Below are positions 58,669-64,000 of a stretch of 64,000 nucleotides of DNA, one piece after another. A model generated the notes under the pieces. That model had not been told where the DNA came from and did no database searches. It worked only from the letters and a program-made list of their open reading frames with translations. The stretch spans positions 1-64,000 of the forward strand of contig NZ_LZGK01000013.1 of the NCBI RefSeq assembly GCF_001690705.1. The letters run 5' to 3'. Position numbers and translations under genes: made by a program. The DNA comes from Gilliamella sp. wkB178 (GTDB lineage: Bacteria; Pseudomonadota; Gammaproteobacteria; Enterobacterales; Orbaceae). The first letter of the stretch is position 1. Each line of letters starts with the position of its first letter.

Positions 58669-59648
58669 ATTTTAGTGATTATCCTTGGCTTAAGTTACCT
58701 TATCAACAATTGGCTAGTGGTATTTTACACCAACGAACTCATCATGCTTTATTAATTAATTATGTTCAAGGTAGTGGTGAAGATGAACTAATTAAACTAC
58801 TAGCTAACCGATTATTGTGTGAATCTACAAACCAATTAGATCCTTGCCTAAGTTGCCATAGTTGTCAGTTATTTGGGGTTAATAATCACCCAGATTATTA
58901 TGTGATTACTAATGAACAAGGGAAACAATCAATTGGTATTGATCAGATACGGAATATATCCAGCAAGGTTTATGAAAAATCGCAGCAGGGTGGTAATAAG
59001 GTTATTTGGATTAAACACGCGTCTTTAATGACGGAAGCGGCAGCCAATGCATTACTAAAAACGTTAGAAGAACCACCTGAAAAAACGTATTTTATTTTAA
59101 GTGATGAGCATAATAGTCACTTATTACCTACAATTCATAGTCGTTGTTTCAGCTATTTTTTGGCAGTCCCTAATTTAGAACAATCTGTCGAGTGGTTAAA
59201 AAAACAACATAATCAACAGTATAATGATAATGAACTTGCCACCGCATTATTATTGAGCGAAAATGCGCCATTAACCGCTTTAGCATTATTAGAACCAGAA
59301 AAATGGCAACAACGCAAACAATTTTGCGATAATTTATCTCATGTATTGCCACAAAATAATTATTGGCAATTGGCAAAAACATTTGATCATGAGCAATTTT
59401 TAGAAAGAATTATTTGGTTCAGCACTTTATTAAGTGATGCGCTAAAAGCTAAACAAAAAGTTGGCCGTTTTATCATTAATCGTGATCAAGTACCGTTAGT
59501 TAGGTTACTCGCTACGCAGAATAATGAAAAAATTACGGCGCTTTATGATTTATGGTTGCAAGCAAGAACCCAGTTACTTTCTGTGACTGGATTAAATAAA
59601 GAATTAATTGTTTATAATGTACTTGCACAATCAGAATTGATTAATTAG
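58665..59648 (+). CDS. holB: DNA polymerase III subunit delta'
   Basis: This clamp-loader subunit has 327 residues (E. coli 334). The N-terminal AAA+ domain contains [17 protein letters not shown], in which, as in other delta' proteins, no functional Walker A is kept. It carries a four-cysteine zinc module ([16 protein letters not shown]) and the conserved [14 protein letters not shown] and SRC motifs. Translational coupling to tmk is conserved. tatD, which often follows, is absent; a repeat copy and patA come next. Confidence 0.95.
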   Translation: MNFSDYPWLKLPYQQLASGILHQRTHHALLINYVQGSGEDELIKLLANRLLCESTNQLDPCLSCHSCQLFGVNNHPDYYVITNEQGKQSIGIDQIRNISSKVYEKSQQGGNKVIWIKHASLMTEAAANALLKTLEEPPEKTYFILSDEHNSHLLPTIHSRCFSYFLAVPNLEQSVEWLKKQHNQQYNDNELATALLLSENAPLTALALLEPEKWQQRKQFCDNLSHVLPQNNYWQLAKTFDHEQFLERIIWFSTLLSDALKAKQKVGRFIINRDQVPLVRLLATQNNEKITALYDLWLQARTQLLSVTGLNKELIVYNVLAQSELIN

Positions 59649-59671
59649 TCGGTTAAACTCCGAATTAATTT

Positions 59672-59702
59672 GTAAAGATGTTTCCTGAAAGGTATACGTT
59701 TA
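59672..59702 (+). repeat. Dispersed 31-bp intergenic repeat, copy 5
   Basis: The order is GTAAAGATG, TTTCCTGAA, AGGTATACGTTTA, in the same orientation as the copy at 15532. It lies in the 71-bp gap between holB and patA, 18 bp before the patA start. Confidence 0.7.
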
Positions 59703-59719
59703 AGTAAAAAAGGAATGTA

Positions 59720-61120
59720 GTGAGTTATTTATCTATCGAATTTGGTTTGCTATTTATTGCCTTCTTCGCCTTGTATTGGGGATGCCGTTTATTACCTAAA
59801 TTACAAAATAAATTATTGTTAATAGTCAGTTACTTAGTTGTTTGTAGTTATAGCTGGCAATTTGCACTTATCCTTTTTATTTATACCTGTGTGATTTATT
59901 TTCTTTCCATTAAGATATATAAATCAGAATACCATGCAAGACGATGGTTAATTTTAAGTATATGTGTGGCCATTACTAATTTAGCTATATTTAAGTATTT
60001 TGATTTTTTCCGCTATGAACTACAAAATCTGCTCAATTTTTTAAATATATCGTTGCTATTACCGGTAGTTTCGGTATTAATTCCAATTGGTATTTCATTT
60101 TATACCTTTCACTCGGTCAGTTATTTGGTCTCGATAAAAAAGAAAGAAATACCAGTAACTAAATTTTGGAATTTTGCGTTATTTTTATCTTTCTTCCCAA
60201 GTATTATTGCCGGGCCAATCAACCGAGCTAAAGACTTTTTACCTCAAATTGCTATTAGTGAACCACGGGAAATATTAGAACCATTACGAGCCTTTACTTT
60301 GATTATTCTCGCGATAATTAAAGTATATTGTTTAGGTGGCTTAATTAGTGATAATTGGGTTAAACCGATCTTTGCTAATCCATTAGAGTTTAATGTTATT
60401 GATTTAGTTGTCGGGCTTTATGCTTATGCAATGCAGATTTATTTAAACTTTTCTGGCTATACAGATTTAGTAACAGGTATTGCTTTGTTATTAGGTTTTC
60501 GTTTACCTATTAACTTTAATTGCCCTTACTTATCGTTAAATTTACGCGAGTTTTGGGGGCGTTGGCATATTAGTTTGTCTTATTGGATCCGCGATTATAT
60601 TTATATTCCTCTTGGTGGTAACCGTCGTAGTTTTACGCGAACACAAATTAATGTCATGGTTGCGATGCTTCTTTCCGGATTATGGCATGGTGCGGGAATT
60701 AATTTTATAATTTGGGGTGCTTGTCATGGCATTGGTATTGTCGCCTTAAATATTGGAGATAAGTACCTTGGCCGCGATTGGTTAACTAAACGATCCTCAT
60801 TTGCTGCACGTTTATTAACTTGGCATTATATTTGTTTTACTTGGTTATTTTTTAATAGTGAAAGTCTTGCTGATGCGTTAGATTATTTAGTTGCATTAAC
60901 GCATAATTTTTCAGTCGAACCACATTATGCTGGGGCATTTTTAATAATATGCTTTATTTATCTTGCTTATCCAATATGTAAAAATTTACCGGATTGGTTC
61001 ACAACACAACTTAGCAAGCTAAATCAAAGTTATTTGCCTTTTGTTTTTATTTTGATATTGTGGTTGGTTATTTATATTGCACCATCAGGGGTGCCAAATT
61101 TTATTTATGCTAATTTTTAA
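59720..61120 (+). CDS. patA: MBOAT peptidoglycan O-acetyltransferase PatA-like
   Basis: This 466-residue membrane-bound O-acyltransferase of the DltB/AlgI/PatA group has about 11-12 membrane segments. The MBOAT signature includes FPSIIAGPINR, LREFWGRWHISLSYWIRDYIYIPLGGNRR and the catalytic His in LLSGLWHGAGINFIIWG. It would pass acetyl groups across the membrane to a periplasmic transferase. Two SGNH proteins follow, the typical partners in peptidoglycan O-acetylation (PatB, Ape1); an alginate-type role (AlgI) is less likely because no polysaccharide genes are present. The start is GTG with AAAGGAATG upstream. Confidence 0.85.
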   Translation: MSYLSIEFGLLFIAFFALYWGCRLLPKLQNKLLLIVSYLVVCSYSWQFALILFIYTCVIYFLSIKIYKSEYHARRWLILSICVAITNLAIFKYFDFFRYELQNLLNFLNISLLLPVVSVLIPIGISFYTFHSVSYLVSIKKKEIPVTKFWNFALFLSFFPSIIAGPINRAKDFLPQIAISEPREILEPLRAFTLIILAIIKVYCLGGLISDNWVKPIFANPLEFNVIDLVVGLYAYAMQIYLNFSGYTDLVTGIALLLGFRLPINFNCPYLSLNLREFWGRWHISLSYWIRDYIYIPLGGNRRSFTRTQINVMVAMLLSGLWHGAGINFIIWGACHGIGIVALNIGDKYLGRDWLTKRSSFAARLLTWHYICFTWLFFNSESLADALDYLVALTHNFSVEPHYAGAFLIICFIYLAYPICKNLPDWFTTQLSKLNQSYLPFVFILILWLVIYIAPSGVPNFIYANF

Positions 61121-61132
61121 TTATGATGTTTA

Positions 61133-62422
61133 ATGATGATGATATATAGAAAATCGTTTTCAAAAAATAAAAAAAGACCTAAATCGAATTTGAAACGGCA
61201 ACGTCATAACTCGCTGAATAAAAGTGCTATTAAACCAACTAATAAATCAAAAAATATTCATAACAATTTATCTGTAAATACCCAAAAACCTTTGACTGTT
61301 AGGTATATTCTATTTGTATTGTCATTTACAGCTATTGTATTAATGGGTATCTATTACAAATCAATACTCATTTATTGGCAACAGACTTATCATTCGGATC
61401 TTTTACATAGTGATTCCTTAACGGCCACAGAGTCAACAACTGAACAACAAGAAGAAGTAATTAGTGAAGATGAAACTAATCAACAAAATATTGCTGCGCT
61501 TGAAAATAATACCCCAATTCAATCAAATGATGTTGCATTAGCGGCTAATGAAGAACAAAAACCTAAATTAACAGTCGAAAAAACGGATGTTATAAAAGAG
61601 GATAGTAAAAACCAACTTGAGGTAAATGAAGTAAATAAAGTTGAAAATAGTCAACAACCAATAGCAGACAAAAGTATCCAACCGCTAACCGCTACACCAA
61701 TAGATAGTCAAAATCTAACCACAGAACAACATGCTGTTACTTTGACTGAAGTGTCAGATGTGCCATTAATTGATCATCCCGTTCCTATTGTGTTAACGGA
61801 ACATGATAAAGTTTTCTTCGCTGGTGATTCATTGATGCAAGGTGTTGCACCATATGTCAAAAAAATGTTATTCAAGCAGTATAAAATTGAAAGCTTAGAT
61901 TTGAGTAAACAAAGTACAGGGCTTGCTTACCCTAGTGCCTTTGATTGGCCTAAAACCATTGAAGATAATTTGGTTACCGATCCCACAATTAAACTACTGG
62001 TGATTTTTTTAGGACCTAATGATCCTTGGGACTTTCCAGTTAAAGGATACGTTAAATATGCAAAGTTTAAGTCTGATCTTTGGGAAGAACAATATCGTTT
62101 ACGGATAGAAACAATTTTAAATAGTGCTAGAGCGCATAATGTGCAGGTACTTTGGTTAGCAGCGCCTTGTATGCGTAAACCGAAATTGAATGAAGGTATG
62201 ATTTACTTAAATATATTATATAAATCTGAATTAGAAAAAAATAAGCAACATTTTTTAACAACTAATAATTTATTAGGTTGTACTTATGAAAAATTCAATA
62301 ACTTTATCGAGACAGATAAAGAAAAAATTAAAGTGAGGGTTGATGATGGCATTCATTTTACACCAACAGGCCAAAAAATTTTGGCAAAGGCCATTATGGA
62401 AAAAATCACTTTTAAAGAATAA
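61133..62422 (+). CDS. patB: SGNH/DUF459 protein, PatB-like acetyltransferase
   Basis: This 429-residue protein has a basic cytoplasmic tail, one membrane helix (about 58-78), a long Glu/Asn/Thr-rich linker (about 95-215) and a periplasmic SGNH domain. Block I is FFAGDSLMQG (catalytic Ser), block III FLGPNDPW, and block V DDGIHFTPTGQ (catalytic Asp and His). It resembles DUF459 proteins. Next to an MBOAT protein and an Ape1-like protein it probably moves acetyl from PatA to MurNAc, so the patB symbol rests on context. Three ATG codons in tandem blur the start. Confidence 0.75.
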   Translation: MMMIYRKSFSKNKKRPKSNLKRQRHNSLNKSAIKPTNKSKNIHNNLSVNTQKPLTVRYILFVLSFTAIVLMGIYYKSILIYWQQTYHSDLLHSDSLTATESTTEQQEEVISEDETNQQNIAALENNTPIQSNDVALAANEEQKPKLTVEKTDVIKEDSKNQLEVNEVNKVENSQQPIADKSIQPLTATPIDSQNLTTEQHAVTLTEVSDVPLIDHPVPIVLTEHDKVFFAGDSLMQGVAPYVKKMLFKQYKIESLDLSKQSTGLAYPSAFDWPKTIEDNLVTDPTIKLLVIFLGPNDPWDFPVKGYVKYAKFKSDLWEEQYRLRIETILNSARAHNVQVLWLAAPCMRKPKLNEGMIYLNILYKSELEKNKQHFLTTNNLLGCTYEKFNNFIETDKEKIKVRVDDGIHFTPTGQKILAKAIMEKITFKE

Positions 62423-62435
62423 GAGGATACCTATA

Positions 62436-63614
62436 GTGCTTAAGTTTTTAAAATATATTATTGCCGCTTTTGCAGTGACAATTACTGTCGGGTGCAGTGT
62501 GGCAGAAAGTAAAACAACCACGAATGTATCTGGTGTTATCGATTTTGGTGATCCCAATGCCAAGCAATTTGTTACCAGATTAAAATCGTTAACGAGTAAT
62601 AAAAGTAAAGATCAAGTTGTCAATATAACCCAGTTTGGGGATTCGCATACGGCAGCAGATTTTTTTACAGGTGAATTTAGGACATTGATGCAAGAAAAAT
62701 ATGGTAATGCTGGAATTGGTTGGGTAACACCGGTTTCAATAAAAGGACAAAACCATACCGCTGTTAATTGGAAATTTAAAAACTGGGATGTGTTAAGTAG
62801 TAGAACTTTAACTAATCAAGATTTCCCTATGGGTGGGTTTATTGCAAAACCAACTAAAGATCGAGCAACAATTCAAATCATACCCAACAATTTAAATAAT
62901 AAGGATTGGCAGGTTAAATTAACGTTTAAGACACTTAAAAACTCAACTGATTCACTTAAGCTTTATGATGTAAACAATAATCCAATCAGTTTTAGTTATA
63001 TTCCTAAAACTAATGTTTGGCAAACATCTTCGGTTATTTCTAAAATGCCGTTAGTAATTATAAGTAAAAATGATGTTGAGTTAAGTGGTATTTGGTTAAC
63101 TAAAAATCATCAATCCGGGGTGGTGGTTTCTGCTATTGCTACCAATGGAGCTAAACAGACCATCTGGCAAAAATGGAACCCAAGTTGGTTCAAAGAATTA
63201 GCTTCATCGAAGAGTGATCTGGTGATACTTGAGTATGGAACTAATGAAAGCTTTGACGAAACTTTAGATTTTAATGAGTATCGAAAAAATTTAGTCAGTA
63301 ATATTCGTCAAATTCGCAAGTCATTGCCTAAGGCAGCAATTTTGTTGATATCCCCGCCAGATACTATGGCTAATGAAAAAGATGCGCCGAAGTCGTTTGC
63401 GCAAATAAAAAATATCCAAAAGCAAGTAGCGAAAAATGAAAAAACATTGTTTTGGGATTGGCAAGCGGCCATGGGTGGCAAATATTCTATTAAGAATTGG
63501 CGGCAAAGAGGACTTGCTCGTCCAGATTTGGTGCACCAAACCTTGCAAGGTTATAAAGAAAGTGCGCGAATTTTTTATGCCGATTTAAATGAATTTGTTA
63601 AAAAAAATAAATGA
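62436..63614 (+). CDS. ape1: SGNH esterase lipoprotein, Ape1-like
   Basis: This is a 392-residue protein. The signal peptide ends in a lipobox (TVGC, about Cys20). The SGNH domain is split by an inserted beta-domain: block I FGDSHTAADFFTGEF comes early, a beta-rich region of about 130 residues follows, then EYGTNES and the final Asp/His in ARPDLVHQT. This layout fits Ape1, the peptidoglycan O-acetylesterase of Neisseria, with its inserted CBM35-like domain. It would remove O-acetyl groups so lytic transglycosylases can act. The start is GTG at 62436 with AAGAGGAT upstream, not the longer frame that overlaps patB. Confidence 0.78.
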   Translation: MLKFLKYIIAAFAVTITVGCSVAESKTTTNVSGVIDFGDPNAKQFVTRLKSLTSNKSKDQVVNITQFGDSHTAADFFTGEFRTLMQEKYGNAGIGWVTPVSIKGQNHTAVNWKFKNWDVLSSRTLTNQDFPMGGFIAKPTKDRATIQIIPNNLNNKDWQVKLTFKTLKNSTDSLKLYDVNNNPISFSYIPKTNVWQTSSVISKMPLVIISKNDVELSGIWLTKNHQSGVVVSAIATNGAKQTIWQKWNPSWFKELASSKSDLVILEYGTNESFDETLDFNEYRKNLVSNIRQIRKSLPKAAILLISPPDTMANEKDAPKSFAQIKNIQKQVAKNEKTLFWDWQAAMGGKYSIKNWRQRGLARPDLVHQTLQGYKESARIFYADLNEFVKKNK

Positions 63615-63644
63615 TAATTAAATATTAAAAAGGAAAATACAAAT

Positions 63645-64000
63645 TATGTCATCACCAATCATTGTTGCTGTTGATTTTGCTGATGTTAAATCGGCTTGGG
63701 ATTTTATTGATCGAGTCGATCCTAAGGATTGTCGCCTGAAAATAGGTAAAGAACTGTTTACTCATGCTGGGCCAGAATTTATTAAGAAGGTTATGCAAAA
63801 AGGGTTTGATATTTTTTTAGATCTTAAATTTCATGATATTCCTAATACAGTGGCAAAAGCTGTAGCTGCCACAGCTGATTTAGGTGTATGGATGACTAAT
63901 GTACATGCAAGTGGTGGTTCTAGAATGATGGAAGCCGCTAAAGATGCTTTATATGCTTATGGTAAGGATGCCCCATTATTAATTGCTGTGACAGTATTAA
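63645..64000 (+). CDS. pyrF: Orotidine 5'-phosphate decarboxylase, 5' part
   Basis: This is the first 118 residues of the final enzyme of UMP synthesis; the gene runs off the window. IIVAVDF at the N-terminus and the catalytic tetrad segment [10 protein letters not shown] (Asp59, Lys61, Asp64) are present. AAAAAGGAAA precedes ATG. It lies 30 bp after the ape1-like gene. Confidence 0.97.

Noticed and set aside
7173-59702. The dispersed repeat as a common promoter (TTTACA or TTGACA as -35)
   Set aside because: Three plus-strand copies end in -35-like sequence, but no -10 box lies at a constant distance, and two copies point away from the downstream gene.
62340-62435. Extended N-terminus for the Ape1-like lipoprotein
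   Set aside because: It overlaps patB by more than 80 bp and would bury the signal peptide; GTG at 62436 gives a proper lipoprotein signal.

Overview
The window is an AT-rich gammaproteobacterial chromosome segment. Its gene content and several gene orders match Enterobacterales closely: the rRNA operon end followed by tRNA-Asp, tRNA-Trp, maoP and comM; znuCB divergent from znuA-mepM; tolB-pal-cpoB followed by tRNA-Lys; aspS-nudB; yajC-secD-secF; tmk-holB. The low GC, shortened intergenic distances and broken operon contexts point to a host-associated lineage. My best inference is Orbaceae (Gilliamella/Frischella-like gut symbionts). This is judged from remembered protein similarity and was not tested by a search.

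Layout. 1-1043: 3' end of a 23S rRNA gene, 5S rRNA, tRNA-Asp and tRNA-Trp. 1179-10421: maoP, comM, a Zur-controlled zinc uptake locus (znuB, znuC / znuA), mepM, mrcB and mutM. 10846-15521: tolB-pal-cpoB, tRNA-Lys and murJ. 15595-20951: an orphan polytopic membrane protein, then leftward dusC-moeB and an M20 amidohydrolase with two small membrane proteins. 21225-29298: aspS, nudB, a small periplasmic protein, ubiD, a Sel1-repeat protein and ppc. 29647-35545: nuoJKLMN only. 35737-39196: yajC-secD-secF and tRNA-Ala. 39687-45342: a catabolic cluster (family III CoA-transferase, HMG-CoA-lyase-like enzyme, MFS permease) with a divergent PrpR-type sigma54 activator. 45462-47502: small accessory genes (zinc ribbon, chorismate mutase, ClbS-like, HhH-like, GNAT). 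47928-53710: yejABEF. 54728-55512: frdD and frdC only. 55898-59648: kup, tmk and holB. 59720-63614: a likely peptidoglycan O-acetylation cluster (patA, patB, ape1). 63645-64000: start of pyrF.

The most striking observation concerns respiration. The window holds orphan membrane-arm subunits of two respiratory complexes, nuoJKLMN and frdCD, without their catalytic partners alongside. In NuoJ, K, L and M most of the charged residues known to carry protons in complex I are replaced, although every reading frame is intact. FrdC and FrdD have likewise lost residues near the quinone site. Either a derived complex has been repurposed, or the genes persist after loss of pumping.

Other signals worth following are: a textbook -24/-12 promoter plus a 16-bp palindrome in front of the CoA-transferase operon; a family of five intergenic repeats of about 31 bp scattered over the window; a ClbS-like gene that may protect against colibactin; and an unexplained 490-bp region of inverted repeats downstream of tRNA-Ala.
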